Source of the DNA: Candidatus Caccoplasma merdavium
GTDB lineage: Bacteria; Bacteroidota; Bacteroidia; Bacteroidales; UBA11471
DNA length: 64,000 nucleotides
Assembly (NCBI GenBank): GCA_018715595.1
Contig: DVLI01000011.1
Span: forward strand, 43,501 to 107,500
Direction: 5' to 3'
This document shows, piece by piece, positions 16,833-28,530 of the stretch (position 1 is the first letter of the stretch; every line of letters begins with the position of its first letter). Made by a program: the position numbers and the translations under genes. The notes below the pieces were generated by a model. The model did no database searches. It was not told the origin of the DNA and saw nothing but the letters and a program-made list of their open reading frames with translations.

Positions 16833-18341
16833 ATGCGATCACCTTCGATATTCAATCTTTACTTCGTTCGCAGGCAGCACGCCCACGACCGCTACGCGGT
16901 TGCCGGCGATACCATACAGAAGGAGCAACTGCACTACCTGTTGCACTCGGCACGAAACACCGAAATCGGCAAACGCTACGATTTCGCCGGCATGAAAAGT
17001 TATGCCGACTTCGCCTCTCGCCTCCCCGTCATCGACTACGAGGGCCTGAAACCCTACGTCGACCGCATGCTCCACGGCGAGAACAACCTGATATGGCCCT
17101 CGCGGATAAAATGGTTTGCCAAGTCGTCGGGCACCACCAACGACAAGAGCAAATTCATTCCCGTAAGCGATGAATGTCTCAAACGGTGCCACTACCAGGG
17201 AGGATTCGACGTCGTAGCAACCTACTTCCGCAACTACCCCCACAACAAGCTCTTCTTCGGGAAAAGCCTCATCTTGGGCGGCAGCCACGCCATCAACCCC
17301 CTGTCGCCGGGCATCTCCTGCGGCGACCTCTCGGCCATACTGCTGCAAAACACCAGCACGCTGGTCAACTGCATGCGTGCCCCCAAACTCAAAATCGCCC
17401 TCATGAGCGAATGGGAAGCCAAGATAAAAGCCATCGTCAAAGACACGATGCACCGCAATATCGTGAGCCTCTCGGGCGTACCATCGTGGATGATGACCCT
17501 CATCAAGCAAATCTTGCTGGAAAAAGGCGTCCAAAACCTCACCGAAGTATGGCCCAACCTCGAAGTCTTTTTCCACGGAGGCATCAGTTTCGAGCCCTAC
17601 CGGCAATACTACAAAGAGCTGATACCCACAGACGCCATGCACTATGTCGAGACCTACAACGCCTCCGAAGGATTCTTCGGCATACAGAACGACCCCGCCC
17701 GACACGACATGCTGCTCATGCTCGACCTGGGCGTGTTCTTCGAATTTATCCCTTTGAACGAACTCGAAAAAGAAAATCCCCGCATACTCCCGTTGTGGGA
17801 AATCGAAGAGGGCGGCAACTATGCCCTCGTCATCTCATCGACCAACGGCCTGTGGCGGTACATCATCGGCGACACGGTAAAAATCACCTCGACACGCCCG
17901 GTAAAATTCACCATCTCGGGACGCACCAAACACTTCATCAACGCATTCGGCGAAGAGTTGATGGTCGCCAACGCCGAAAAAGGAATGGCAAAAGCCTGCG
18001 AGATGACCGGCAGCAAAGTACTCAATTACAGCGCCGCCCCGGTATTCATGTCAGACAAGAGCCGCGGACACCACCAGTGGCTCATCGAGTTTGAAAAGGC
18101 TCCCGCCGACCTCGAAGCCTTCGCCGACATACTCGACAAGGCCCTGCAAGAGGTAAACTCGGACTACGAAGCCAAACGCTACAAAGGCATCTTCCTCGAC
18201 CGCCTCGAAATCGTCAAAGCAAGACCCCACCTCTTCGACGACTGGTTGCGCGAAAAAGGAAAGCTGGGCGGACAACACAAGATACCCCGCCTGAGCAACA
18301 CCCGCGACCTCATCGAAAGCATGTTGAAAATGAATCATTAA
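16833..18341 (+). CDS. GH3 auxin-responsive-promoter family protein (acyl-adenylate-forming)
   Basis: A 502-residue member of the GH3 branch of adenylate-forming enzymes, widespread in Bacteroidota. The ATP-binding loop [15 protein letters not shown] is at about residues 97-111; [14 protein letters not shown] and the hinge-like [34 protein letters not shown] are the later motifs. Plant relatives join amino acids to carboxylated hormones; the bacterial substrate is unknown. metG starts 28 bases downstream without an obvious promoter, so coexpression is likely, though a functional link is not implied. No membrane segment. Confidence 0.85.
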   Translation: MRSPSIFNLYFVRRQHAHDRYAVAGDTIQKEQLHYLLHSARNTEIGKRYDFAGMKSYADFASRLPVIDYEGLKPYVDRMLHGENNLIWPSRIKWFAKSSGTTNDKSKFIPVSDECLKRCHYQGGFDVVATYFRNYPHNKLFFGKSLILGGSHAINPLSPGISCGDLSAILLQNTSTLVNCMRAPKLKIALMSEWEAKIKAIVKDTMHRNIVSLSGVPSWMMTLIKQILLEKGVQNLTEVWPNLEVFFHGGISFEPYRQYYKELIPTDAMHYVETYNASEGFFGIQNDPARHDMLLMLDLGVFFEFIPLNELEKENPRILPLWEIEEGGNYALVISSTNGLWRYIIGDTVKITSTRPVKFTISGRTKHFINAFGEELMVANAEKGMAKACEMTGSKVLNYSAAPVFMSDKSRGHHQWLIEFEKAPADLEAFADILDKALQEVNSDYEAKRYKGIFLDRLEIVKARPHLFDDWLREKGKLGGQHKIPRLSNTRDLIESMLKMNH

Positions 18342-18369
18342 CCCTTTCCACCATAAGACCCTATTGCCA

Positions 18370-20409
18370 ATGGAAAAAAATTACAAACGAATACTCGTCA
18401 CTACGGCATTACCTTATGCCAACGGCCCGGTACACATCGGACACCTGGCCGGCGTGTATGTACCCGCCGACATCTATACCCGCTACCAACGGCTCAAAGG
18501 CCGCGACGTCATTCTCATCGGAGGCTCCGACGAGCACGGCGTGCCCATCACCCTCAAAGCCCGCAAAGAAGGCGTTACGCCCCAAGATATAGTAGACCGT
18601 TACCACAACATCATCAAAAAATCGTTCGAGGAATTTGGCATCTCCTTCGACATCTATTCACGCACGACATCGGACATTCACGAGAAAATGGCGTCGGACT
18701 TCTTCCGCACCCTCTACGACAAAGGCGTCTTCATCGAGAAAGAGAGCGAACAATATTACGACGAAGAGGCCGGACAGTTCCTCGCCGACCGCTACATCAC
18801 CGGCACCTGCCCCCACTGCAAGAACGAACATGCCTACGGCGACCAATGCGAAGCCTGCGGCACATCGCTCAATGCCACCGACCTCATCAACCCCAAGTCG
18901 ACCATCAGCGGAAGCCGTCCCGTGCTGCGCAAGACCAAACACTGGTACCTCCCCCTCGACCGTTACGAGGGCTTCCTGCGGGAATGGATTCTCGAAGGCC
19001 ACAAAGAGTGGAAACCCAACGTCTACGGACAATGCAAGTCGTGGCTCGACATGGGCCTGCAACCCCGCGCCGTGAGCCGTGACCTCGACTGGGGCGTACC
19101 CGTACCCGTCGAAGGAGCCGAAGGCAAAGTGCTCTATGTGTGGTTCGACGCCCCCATCGGATACATCTCCAACACCAAAGAACTGCTGCCCGACACCTGG
19201 GAACGCTACTGGAAAGACCCCGAAACCAAACTCGTGCATTTCATCGGGAAAGACAACATCGTGTTCCACTGCATCGTATTCCCCGTCATGCTCAAAGCCG
19301 AAGGCAGCTATATCCTGCCCGAAAACGTGCCGGCCAACGAATTCCTCAACCTCGAAGGCGACAAGATTTCGACCTCGCGCAACTGGGCCGTGTGGTTGCA
19401 CGAATACCTCGAAGAGTTCCCCGGCAAACAGGACGTGCTGCGTTACGTCCTCACGGCCAACGCCCCCGAGACCAAAGACAACGACTTCACCTGGAAAGAC
19501 TTCCAGGCCCGCAACAACAACGAGCTCGTGGCCATACTGGGTAACTTCATCAACCGCTCCCTGGTGCTCACCCACAAATATTTCGAAGGGAAAGTACCCG
19601 CCTGCGGAGAACTCACCGACTATGACCGCGACACGCTGCGCGAATTTTCCGACGTGAAGGCCCGCCTCGAAAGCAGCATCGAAAACTACCGCTTCCGCGA
19701 CGCGCTGAAAGAGGCCATGAACCTCGCCCGCATCGGCAACAAATACCTCGCCGATACCGAGCCTTGGAAACTCGCCAAGAGCGACATGCCCCGTGTGGCA
19801 ACGATACTCAATCTCGCCTTGCAAATCTCGGCCAACCTGGCCATCGCCTTCGAGCCCTTCCTGCCCTTCTCGGCCGCCAAGATACGCACGATGCTGGGAT
19901 TGTCGACCATCGACTGGGACATGCTGGGACACACCGACATTCTTGCCGTCGGCACCCAACTGGCACAACCCGAGCTGCTCTTCGAGAAAATCGACGACAG
20001 CGTCATCGACGCCCAAATCAAAAAACTTCACGACACCAAAATCGCCAACGAAAAGGCCAACCATGTGACCGAACCCATCGCCCCGACCATCGAATTCGAC
20101 GACTTCACCAAACTCGACATTCGCGTGGGCAAGGTGCTCGAATGCCAAAAGGTTCCCAAAGCCGACAAGCTCCTGCAATTCAAAATCGACGACGGACTGG
20201 GTGGCCGCACCATCGTATCGGGCATCGCCAAGCATTACCGTCCCGAGGAACTCGTGGGCAAACAGGTGTGCTTCATCGCCAACCTCGCCCCCCGCAAGCT
20301 CAAAGGCATCGAGTCGCAGGGTATGATACTCTCGGCCGAAGATGCCGACGGCCGCCTCGTGGTCATCACACCGCAAGACGACGTAACGGCCGGTTCGTGC
20401 GTAAAATAA
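18370..20409 (+). CDS. metG: Methionyl-tRNA synthetase
   Basis: Charges tRNA-Met. The 679-residue protein is full length with the dimerising tail. Seen in order: [14 protein letters not shown] (HIGH motif), Zn knuckle CPHC...CEAC at about 143-163, ISTSR in [10 protein letters not shown] (KMSKS variant KISTS), anticodon-binding helical domain, and a C-terminal Trbp111/EMAP-type tRNA-binding fold ([22 protein letters not shown]...[11 protein letters not shown]). An in-frame TTG two codons earlier is possible but the ATG begins the conserved sequence. A strong terminator follows 16 bases after the stop. Confidence 0.97.
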   Translation: MEKNYKRILVTTALPYANGPVHIGHLAGVYVPADIYTRYQRLKGRDVILIGGSDEHGVPITLKARKEGVTPQDIVDRYHNIIKKSFEEFGISFDIYSRTTSDIHEKMASDFFRTLYDKGVFIEKESEQYYDEEAGQFLADRYITGTCPHCKNEHAYGDQCEACGTSLNATDLINPKSTISGSRPVLRKTKHWYLPLDRYEGFLREWILEGHKEWKPNVYGQCKSWLDMGLQPRAVSRDLDWGVPVPVEGAEGKVLYVWFDAPIGYISNTKELLPDTWERYWKDPETKLVHFIGKDNIVFHCIVFPVMLKAEGSYILPENVPANEFLNLEGDKISTSRNWAVWLHEYLEEFPGKQDVLRYVLTANAPETKDNDFTWKDFQARNNNELVAILGNFINRSLVLTHKYFEGKVPACGELTDYDRDTLREFSDVKARLESSIENYRFRDALKEAMNLARIGNKYLADTEPWKLAKSDMPRVATILNLALQISANLAIAFEPFLPFSAAKIRTMLGLSTIDWDMLGHTDILAVGTQLAQPELLFEKIDDSVIDAQIKKLHDTKIANEKANHVTEPIAPTIEFDDFTKLDIRVGKVLECQKVPKADKLLQFKIDDGLGGRTIVSGIAKHYRPEELVGKQVCFIANLAPRKLKGIESQGMILSAEDADGRLVVITPQDDVTAGSCVK

Positions 20410-20425
20410 CCCCCATCAATCAGTC

Positions 20426-20460
20426 CCACCCCGGCCCCCGCTGCCGGGGTGGACTTTTTT
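20426..20460 (+). terminator. Intrinsic terminator after metG
   Basis: A 10-bp GC-rich stem (CCACCCCGGC at 20426-20435 with 20443-20452), a 7-base loop, then a T run at 20455-20460. It ends 11 bases before the flippase start, so the flippase promoter must be within or upstream of it, or readthrough occurs. Confidence 0.88.
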
Positions 20461-20470
20461 CCCGACGCCC

Positions 20471-21922
20471 ATGCCCGACTCCCTCAAAAAAAGAACCCTC
20501 AATGCCCTCGTTTGGAGTTTCATCGACAAATGCGGGCAACAACTGCTCTATTTTGTCTCGGGCATTATCCTCGCCAATCTCCTCACCCCCGAAGATTACG
20601 GCCAAATAGGCGTCCTCACGCTCTTTATCACCCTCTCGGGCATCTTGGTCGACAGCGGGTTCGGTTCGGCCCTCATTCGCAAAAAAAACGCCACTGAGGC
20701 CGATTACAGCACGATATTCTACTTCAATCTGGCCGTCAGCCTCGTCTTCTACCTTATCCTCTTCGCGGCCGCCCCATACATCGCCGACTTCTTCGAGATA
20801 CCCTCCCTCACGCTCGTCGCCCGCATACTGTTCCTGTCGATACTCTTCCAAGGGTGCGGACTCATACAGCAGGTGCGGCTCACCAAGCACATCGCCTTCA
20901 CCCATCTGGCCCGCATCAACATCGCAGCCATACTGTTCGGTTCGACGGCCGCCATCATCTACGCCTGGCAAGGTGGCGGCGTGTGGGCCCTGGTCGTGCA
21001 GCAACTGCTCATCACCCTGCTCCGCGCCATACTGCTGTGGGTCTACGGGCACTGGCGTCCCCGGGCGCGGTTCAGCCTCCAATCGATACGCGAATTTCTC
21101 TCTTACAGCAGCCAGCTCATCGGCACCGGCGTGCTCAACGCCATTTACAACAACATCTACCCCATGCTCATCGGCAAAGGATACAGCACGGCATCGGTAG
21201 GCTTTTACACGCAGGCGCACCGGTTCCAGGAGATACCTTCGTCGCTCGTGGCCACGATTTTCCGCAGCGTGGCATTCCCGGTGCTCTCGACCATCAACGA
21301 CGACGCCGACCGCATGATACGCATCTTCGGCAAATACATTCGCACGATTTCCTTCTTCATCTTCCCGGTGATGGCACTCTTTATCGTCATCGCCGAACCC
21401 CTCGTGCTGGTATTGCTCTCGGAAAAATGGGCAGCCTCCATACCCTACCTGCAACGCCTGTGCATAGCCGGAGCCTTCTCTCCGTTTATCATTCTCTACT
21501 ACGACCTGTTCAACACGATAGGCCGCTCCGACATCAACCTGAAAACAGAAATCGTGAAGAAAATCCTCCTCACGGCCGGTATACTCCTCTGCTTCGGCAA
21601 AGGCATCATCGCCCTCATCTGGCTGTGGGTGGCCTACACGCTGGCCTCCCTGCTGGCCTCGATGCTGCTGGGGCAGTCGTTTACCGCCTACCGCGCCGCA
21701 CGTTTCGTGTGCGACATCACGCCGTGCCTCCTGTTGTCGGCCGTGGCGGGCGTCGCAGCGTGGGGCGTGTTTCTTCTGTGCCCGACACTCCTTCTGCGAC
21801 TCATCGCCCCCCTGCTCACCTTCACCGTCGTCTACCTGCTGTGCACCTATCTGGCACGCGTCGAGATATGGAAAGAGTTCTTCAAGTGGAAAGAAGAACG
21901 CCGCAACCCGAAAGCATCATGA
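20471..21922 (+). CDS. Polysaccharide flippase, Wzx/MATE-like (WzxC type)
   Basis: Integral membrane transporter of 483 residues that likely flips an undecaprenyl-linked oligosaccharide across the inner membrane. About a dozen hydrophobic segments are seen, starting at VWSFIDKCGQQLLYFVSGIILANLL. The N-terminal signature LLTPEDYGQIGVLTLF...VDSGFGSALIRKKNATEADYSTIFYFN is characteristic of the polysaccharide-synthase/WzxC subfamily. The TGA overlaps the ATG of the next glycosyltransferase (ATGA), so the two are translationally coupled and probably act in one glycan pathway. Confidence 0.88.
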   Translation: MPDSLKKRTLNALVWSFIDKCGQQLLYFVSGIILANLLTPEDYGQIGVLTLFITLSGILVDSGFGSALIRKKNATEADYSTIFYFNLAVSLVFYLILFAAAPYIADFFEIPSLTLVARILFLSILFQGCGLIQQVRLTKHIAFTHLARINIAAILFGSTAAIIYAWQGGGVWALVVQQLLITLLRAILLWVYGHWRPRARFSLQSIREFLSYSSQLIGTGVLNAIYNNIYPMLIGKGYSTASVGFYTQAHRFQEIPSSLVATIFRSVAFPVLSTINDDADRMIRIFGKYIRTISFFIFPVMALFIVIAEPLVLVLLSEKWAASIPYLQRLCIAGAFSPFIILYYDLFNTIGRSDINLKTEIVKKILLTAGILLCFGKGIIALIWLWVAYTLASLLASMLLGQSFTAYRAARFVCDITPCLLLSAVAGVAAWGVFLLCPTLLLRLIAPLLTFTVVYLLCTYLARVEIWKEFFKWKEERRNPKAS

Positions 21923-22698
21923 TTCACCCCCTCCCAATCGCCAACGCCATGGAAACACCGCTTTTTTCGATTATCACGATTACCTTCAACGCCGAATCGA
22001 CACTAAGGCCCACCCTCGAATCGGTAGCCGCCCAAACCTACAAAGGCTATGAATATCTCATCATCGACGGGGCTTCCCGCGATGCAACGGTAGAACTTGC
22101 CCGGCAATACCCCTGCGTGTCGCACATCGTGAGCGAACCCGACCGCGGCCTCTACGACGCCATGAACAAAGGCATTGCCGCGGCCAACGGCGAATACCTC
22201 ATCTTTCTCAACGCGGGCGACAGCCTCTATGCACCCGATACGCTGCAAAAGATAGCCGATTTCATCGGAGAAAACCGTCCCGACATCATTTACGGCGAGA
22301 CGGCCATCGTCGACAGCGAGCGGCGTTTTATCTCGATGAGAAGGCTGAAAGCGCCCGAAAAACTCACCTGGAAAAGTTTCCGCATGGGAATGCTGGTATG
22401 CCACCAAGCCTTCATCGCACGCCGCCGGCTGGCTCCGACCTACGACCTTACCTACCGCTTCTCGGGCGACTTCGACTGGTGCATTCGCTGCATGAAAAAA
22501 GCCGACTCGATTGTCAACACGCATCTCACCCTCATCAACTACCTCAACGAAGGGGTCACCACGCGCAACCACAAAGCCTCGCTCAAAGAGCGCTATCACA
22601 TCATGGTGAAATATTACGGCCGCATACCGGTCATGCTGCTGCACCTGTGGTTTGCCGTGCGCTACTACACCACCCGCCTGCTGGGTCGACAGGTATAG
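21919..22698 (+). CDS. Family 2 glycosyltransferase (WcaA-like)
   Basis: A 259-residue GT-A transferase: PLFSIITITFNAE at about 14-26, IIDGASRDAT with donor Asp50, SEPDRGLYDAMNKGIAAANGEYLIFLNAGD (72-101) where NAGD replaces DxD, and SGDFDWCIR as acceptor motif. This pattern is typical of colanic-acid WcaA/WcaE-like transferases. The start chosen makes an ATGA overlap with the flippase; a second in-frame ATG at 21949 starts directly before the fold and is an alternative. Followed by a convergent gene after 204 bases of low-interest sequence. Confidence 0.85.
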   Translation: MIHPLPIANAMETPLFSIITITFNAESTLRPTLESVAAQTYKGYEYLIIDGASRDATVELARQYPCVSHIVSEPDRGLYDAMNKGIAAANGEYLIFLNAGDSLYAPDTLQKIADFIGENRPDIIYGETAIVDSERRFISMRRLKAPEKLTWKSFRMGMLVCHQAFIARRRLAPTYDLTYRFSGDFDWCIRCMKKADSIVNTHLTLINYLNEGVTTRNHKASLKERYHIMVKYYGRIPVMLLHLWFAVRYYTTRLLGRQV

Positions 22699-22902
22699 AA
22701 ACGACCCTCATTCATCGCCAAGCCGGCAAAGGTCGGGGAAAAAAGGAGAAAAACGATAATAAAACAACGCTTGCCCCGGCATACGGGTCGCGCCGCGCAA
22801 GCAAGCAAGGGCAAGACGAGAGACGGAAAACGGACGGTTCCCCCGCCTGACAGCCGCCGGCCCCACAAAACAAACCAACTACCGCCACAACGGCAAAAAG
22901 CC

Positions 22903-23634
22903 TCAACCGCGCCGCATATAACGGGCCCGCTCCTCGGGCGAGAAACGCTCCACGGCATAACGCAACATGGTGCGGGGCATGCAACGGCAACGGCTCTCCA
23001 AGAAAGATTCCAACCGTTTTTTATCGCGTTTTCCCACCTCACGGAGCATCCAGCCCACGGCCTTCTGTATGAGGTCGTGCGGGTGAGTAAGCAGCCGGTC
23101 GGCCAGCCGCAGCGTGTCGTCGAACTCGCCGCGACGGATAAACGCCCACGTCGAAACGATGGCAATGCGCTGTTCCCACAGCGAAGTGCTGCCGGCCAGC
23201 CGGTCGAGCAACGAACGGTCGCGCGGCAGCAGATAGGCACCCACGATTTCATAGGCCGACAAGTCGACCAAATCCCAATTATTGATACAATCGGTGTGAG
23301 CCAGATAAAGCGCGACAATCGCCTCGCGGCAAGCCTCGTCGCCCCGGGCAAACTGCTGCACCCAAAGAAGCAGTGCCAACAGGCGGCATTCATGCACGGG
23401 ATCGGTAAGCAACGGCAATACCTCGGCAGGCGTCAGCTCCCGAAAGAAGTGCTTGGCCGTCTTGCGCACGTCGGGCACCCGCACCCCGATAAAACAGTCA
23501 CCCTCGCCGTAGTCGCCCCGGCCGGTCTTGAAAAAGCGGGCAGCCGTCACGGCATATTCGGCCGAAGCCTGGGCAAAGAGAGCCCCACGCGCCCGGGCAG
23601 CTGCCGGTGAAAGGGTGTATTCTCGCGCATTCAT
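22903..23634 (-). CDS. DNA alkylation repair protein, AlkD-like HEAT repeat
   Basis: A 243-residue all-helical protein with FIGVRVPDVRKTAK near the N-terminus, ECRLLALLLWVQQF, INNWDLVDLSAYEIVG, WEQRIAIVSTWAFIRRGEF and LIQKAVGWMLREVGKRD; the Trp/Asp and Arg-containing repeats are typical of the AlkC/AlkD glycosylase superfamily, which removes positively charged alkylated bases. The Met at 23634 precedes the first helix; upstream in-frame sequence overlaps the dehydrogenase gene 17 bases away. It is the second gene of a minus-strand pair with the 2-hydroxyacid dehydrogenase. Confidence 0.88.
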   Translation of the reverse strand: MNAREYTLSPAAARARGALFAQASAEYAVTAARFFKTGRGDYGEGDCFIGVRVPDVRKTAKHFFRELTPAEVLPLLTDPVHECRLLALLLWVQQFARGDEACREAIVALYLAHTDCINNWDLVDLSAYEIVGAYLLPRDRSLLDRLAGSTSLWEQRIAIVSTWAFIRRGEFDDTLRLADRLLTHPHDLIQKAVGWMLREVGKRDKKRLESFLESRCRCMPRTMLRYAVERFSPEERARYMRRG

Positions 23635-23651
23635 CGGAAGAAAAAAGGATA

Positions 23652-24620
23652 TTATATCAGATTGACCTTGTCGATGGGGCCACCCTCGAAAAAATGGATA
23701 ATGTTGCGCGAGACATGCGCCGCCATTTCGTGGCGTATCTCGACGGTCTGCGTACCGGTGTGCGGCGTCATCACCACATTGTCGAGGCAGGTAAGCTCGG
23801 GAATGGGATAGTTGCCGTGCTCGAAGACATCGAGACCGGCAGCCCATATCACCCCGGTGCGCAACGCCTCGGCCAAAGCCCGCTCGTCGACCAAGGGTCC
23901 CCGCGCGGTGTTGATGAGAATGGCGGTTGACTTCATCTTACGCAGGGCCTCGGCATCGATGAGATGATAGGTATCGGCATTGTGGGGCGCATTGAGCGAG
24001 ACGACATCGGACGTGCGCAACAACTCGTCGAAGGGCAGATAAGTGGCCTCATACTGCCGCTCGACCTCGGGAGAGAGACGGTGCCGGTTGTGATAGACAA
24101 TCTTCATGCCGGCCGCCCGTGCCCGACGTGCCAGCGCGCGGCCTATGCGTCCCATGCCCACGATACCCAGCGTGGCACCGTAGAGCGAATGGCCGAGATT
24201 GGCCAGCAACTCCACCTTCACCGAGCCGGGAATGCGCAAGCGGCGGTCGAGCTCCGAGATGCGCCGGCTGGCGGCCAGGAGGAGCCCCATGGCCTGGTCG
24301 GCGGTAGGCTCGGTCACGGGGTCGGGCGTGTTGGTAACCTGTATGCCTTTGAGGGTGGCGTAAGGAATGTCGATATTGTCGTAGCCCACGGCATAGTTCG
24401 AGACGATTTTCAGTTTCGGAGCAGCGTCCATGAGCCGACGGTCGACGGGAAAGTCATACATCGACTGCAAGGCATCGTAGTCGGCAATCACCCGCAACAC
24501 CTCGTCGTAGGTAAACGACTCGACCCCGTCGGGCGGGAAAGTCACATCGTATTTCTGCATGAGTTCGGCATAACCGTCGCGCCACATATTGTAGGTAACC
24601 AAGACTTTTTTCTTTTCCAT
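23652..24620 (-). CDS. D-isomer-specific 2-hydroxyacid dehydrogenase
   Basis: NAD(P)-dependent dehydrogenase of 322 residues. Rossmann motif GIVGMGRIGRALARR at about 149-163, NTARGPLVDERAL, catalytic Arg and Glu in the surrounding motifs, and catalytic His in MTPHTGTQT. The arrangement fits glyoxylate/hydroxypyruvate or 2-ketogluconate reductase-like members; the natural 2-oxoacid is not determinable. Typical MTPHTGT variation of the TPHxG signature. The adjacent AlkD-like gene is 17 bases downstream. Confidence 0.88.
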   Translation of the reverse strand: MEKKKVLVTYNMWRDGYAELMQKYDVTFPPDGVESFTYDEVLRVIADYDALQSMYDFPVDRRLMDAAPKLKIVSNYAVGYDNIDIPYATLKGIQVTNTPDPVTEPTADQAMGLLLAASRRISELDRRLRIPGSVKVELLANLGHSLYGATLGIVGMGRIGRALARRARAAGMKIVYHNRHRLSPEVERQYEATYLPFDELLRTSDVVSLNAPHNADTYHLIDAEALRKMKSTAILINTARGPLVDERALAEALRTGVIWAAGLDVFEHGNYPIPELTCLDNVVMTPHTGTQTVEIRHEMAAHVSRNIIHFFEGGPIDKVNLI

Positions 24621-24638
24621 TTATTCCATATTTTGGTA

Positions 24639-24646
24639 CAAAAATA
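24639..24646 (-). promoter_or_regulatory. Predicted promoter of the dehydrogenase-AlkD pair (TATTTTTG)
   Basis: Minus-strand perfect -7 element, 18 bases before the ATG at 24620. No clear -33 element. Confidence 0.5.
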
Positions 24647-24779
24647 GCAATTTTTCTTTTTAGGAGAAAAAAGGTCGTCTTTTTGTAAGCATACCACCAT
24701 ATCGTGGAAGAAGAGCGCAAGAGAAGGCAACGGGCATGAATAAGTTTTGTTTTTCTTTCGGACAATCGCATAAAAAATC

Positions 24780-24787
24780 TATTTTTG
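24780..24787 (+). promoter_or_regulatory. Predicted promoter of the SpmA-SpmB gene (TATTTTTG)
   Basis: Perfect -7 element 28 bases before the ATG at 24816; a weak TTCG lies 19 bases upstream at 24757-24760. Confidence 0.5.
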
Positions 24788-24815
24788 CAAAAACTACCGT
24801 AAAAATCATCGAGTC

Positions 24816-26048
24816 ATGGTTCTCAACTACATCTGGATATTTTTCTTCCTCACGGCATTTGCCGTTGCCGTGGTGCAAAGCCTCTTCTTTGGGAATCTCG
24901 ACATTTGGAGCGAAATCATGAACTCGACCTTCACGTCGGCCAAGACCGCCTTCGAAATTTCCCTGGGACTTACCGGGGTGCTGTCGTTGTGGCTGGGGCT
25001 GATGAAAATTGGCGAGCGCGGCGGCGTCATCGCCATCTTCTCGCGATGGATAAGCCCCCTCTTCACCCGGCTCTTCCCCGACCTGCCCCGCAACCACCCC
25101 GCCTTCGGCTCGATATTCATGAACATCTCGGCCAACATGCTGGGGCTCGACAACGCGGCCACGCCGCTGGGGCTGAAAGCCATGAAGGAGATGCAAGAGA
25201 TAAACCCGCAGAAAGAGACGGCCAGCAACCCCATGCTCATGTTTCTGGTGCTCAACACGACAGGGCTCACCATCGTCCCGCTCGGCGTGATGGTGTACCG
25301 CGCCCAGATGGGAGCCGCCAACCCCTCCGACATCTTCCTGCCCATTCTCATCGCCACCTATTGCTCGACCCTCGTGGGGCTCATCGCCGTGTGCCTGAAA
25401 CAGCACATCAACCTGCTCGACAAAGTGATACTCGGCACCATCGGCGGCCTCACCCTCCTCATCGGCGGACTGCTCTACTTCTTTGCCCAACTGCCCCCCG
25501 AGAAAGTGTCGCTCTACTCGGGATTCGGCGCCAACTGCCTGCTGTTTACCATCATCATCGGATTTCTGGTGGCCGGCATACGCAAAAAGATAAACGTCTA
25601 CGACGCCTTCATCGAAGGCGCCAAAGAGGGATTCAAGACAGCCGTCACCATCATACCTTACCTGGTGGCCATACTGGTGGCCATTGCCGTGTTCCGCGCC
25701 TCGGGCGCCATGGACTTTCTCATCGCCGGCATCACCCGGGGCGTAGAGGCCCTGGGCATCAACTCCGACTTCGTGGGAGCACTGCCCACCGCCCTGATGA
25801 AACCCCTCAGCGGCAGCGGCGCCCGCGGCATGATGGTCGATGCCATGGCCACCTACGGCGCCGATTCGTTCATTGGCCGCGTCGCCTCGACAATACAGGG
25901 CTCGACCGACACGACATTCTATATCCTGGCCGTCTACTTCGGCAGCGTGGGCATACGCAACACGCGCTACGCCGCCGGCTACGGCCTGCTCGCCGACCTG
26001 GCCGGCATCATCGCCGCCATCACCGTGTCGTACATCTTCTTCCACTGA
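24816..26048 (+). CDS. Fused SpmA-SpmB nucleoside-recognition (Gate) membrane protein
   Basis: A 410-residue polytopic membrane protein. The N-terminal half (about 1-200) matches SpmA: MNSTFTSAKTAFEISLGLTGVLSLWLGLMKIGERGG and NISANMLGLDNAATPLGLKAMKEMQ. The C-terminal half (about 225-410) matches SpmB: INVYDAFIEGAKEGFKTAVTIIPYLVAILVA, ALPTALMKPLSGSGARGMM and DTTFYILAVYFGSVGI. In Bacillus these are two proteins of spore maturation; the fusion is common in non-sporulating Bacteroidota, where the solute is unknown. About ten transmembrane segments are visible. Monocistronic from its own promoter. Confidence 0.88.
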   Translation: MVLNYIWIFFFLTAFAVAVVQSLFFGNLDIWSEIMNSTFTSAKTAFEISLGLTGVLSLWLGLMKIGERGGVIAIFSRWISPLFTRLFPDLPRNHPAFGSIFMNISANMLGLDNAATPLGLKAMKEMQEINPQKETASNPMLMFLVLNTTGLTIVPLGVMVYRAQMGAANPSDIFLPILIATYCSTLVGLIAVCLKQHINLLDKVILGTIGGLTLLIGGLLYFFAQLPPEKVSLYSGFGANCLLFTIIIGFLVAGIRKKINVYDAFIEGAKEGFKTAVTIIPYLVAILVAIAVFRASGAMDFLIAGITRGVEALGINSDFVGALPTALMKPLSGSGARGMMVDAMATYGADSFIGRVASTIQGSTDTTFYILAVYFGSVGIRNTRYAAGYGLLADLAGIIAAITVSYIFFH

Positions 26049-26130
26049 AAATGACACGCCGGCGTCGTCAAGCCACGACGCAATGCGCCGTTTTTTCGGA
26101 ACAAGACAGCCTTTTGTCGGCACAAAACAT

Positions 26131-26138
26131 TACCTTTG
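26131..26138 (+). promoter_or_regulatory. Predicted promoter of ybeY-mnmG (TACCTTTG)
   Basis: Perfect -7 element 26 bases before the ybeY ATG. A TTTG lies 14 bases upstream, too close to be a standard -33 box. Confidence 0.5.
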
Positions 26139-26164
26139 TAGACTTTTACACAATATCCAATACT

Positions 26165-26620
26165 ATGGCCATCAGCTATTACGCCGAAGAGGTAAAACTC
26201 CCGGCTCTCCGCAAAAGAGACACCAACGAATGGATACGCACCGTCGCAGCCCTCTATGACAAGAAATGCGGCGACATCGCCTACATCTTCTGCTCCGACG
26301 AGAAAATTCTCGCCGTCAACAAAGAGTATCTGCAACACGACTATTACACCGACATCATCACCTTCGACTACACCGAAGGCAACCGCATAGGCGGCGACAT
26401 ATTCATCAGCCTCGACACGGTGCAAAGCAATGCGCAAACTTTCGGCTCCACCTACGGAGAAGAACTCTACCGCATTCTCATACACGGCGTGCTGCACCTC
26501 TGCGGCATCAACGACAAAGGCCCCGGCGAACGCGAAATCATGACCCGGAAAGAGAACGAGGCGCTGGCCCTCCTTCCCGAAGGATTGAAATCAACCATCA
26601 AACAACTGCAACGGAAATAA
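26165..26620 (+). CDS. ybeY: Endoribonuclease YbeY (16S rRNA maturation)
   Basis: A 151-residue member of the YbeY metal-dependent RNase family acting in 16S rRNA 3' end processing and ribosome quality control. Visible: DYYTDIITFDYTEGNRIGGDIFIS, the substrate-groove strand, and HGVLHLCGINDKGPGE, the HGxLHLxG zinc motif. The third His of the usual HGxLHLxGYDH motif is not present (INDK); this variant is usual in Bacteroidota as far as I know. The upstream open frame belongs to an alternate frame of the spm gene. mnmG follows three bases after the stop. Confidence 0.92.
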   Translation: MAISYYAEEVKLPALRKRDTNEWIRTVAALYDKKCGDIAYIFCSDEKILAVNKEYLQHDYYTDIITFDYTEGNRIGGDIFISLDTVQSNAQTFGSTYGEELYRILIHGVLHLCGINDKGPGEREIMTRKENEALALLPEGLKSTIKQLQRK

Positions 26621-26623
26621 GCA

Positions 26624-28501
<1,878 letters not shown>

Positions 28502-28517
28502 TGTTCCACGTGGAACA
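28502..28517. other. parS-like centromere site (perfect 16-bp palindrome)
   Basis: TGTTCCACGTGGAACA is a perfect inverted repeat that matches the ParB-binding parS consensus TGTTnCACGTGnAACA known from Bacillus and Pseudomonas. It sits exactly between the mnmG stop and the apt leader. No parA or parB gene lies in the window. I saw no second copy, but I could not search exhaustively. If bound by ParB it would indicate that this locus lies in the origin-proximal domain. Confidence 0.8.
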
Positions 28518-28530
28518 AACCCAATGATAT

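Noticed and set aside
22699..22902. Terminator between the convergent glycosyltransferase and AlkD-like genes
   Set aside because: There is a CTTGCCC/GGGCAAG pair, but it is far apart with no T run; the 204-base gap has no clear terminator.
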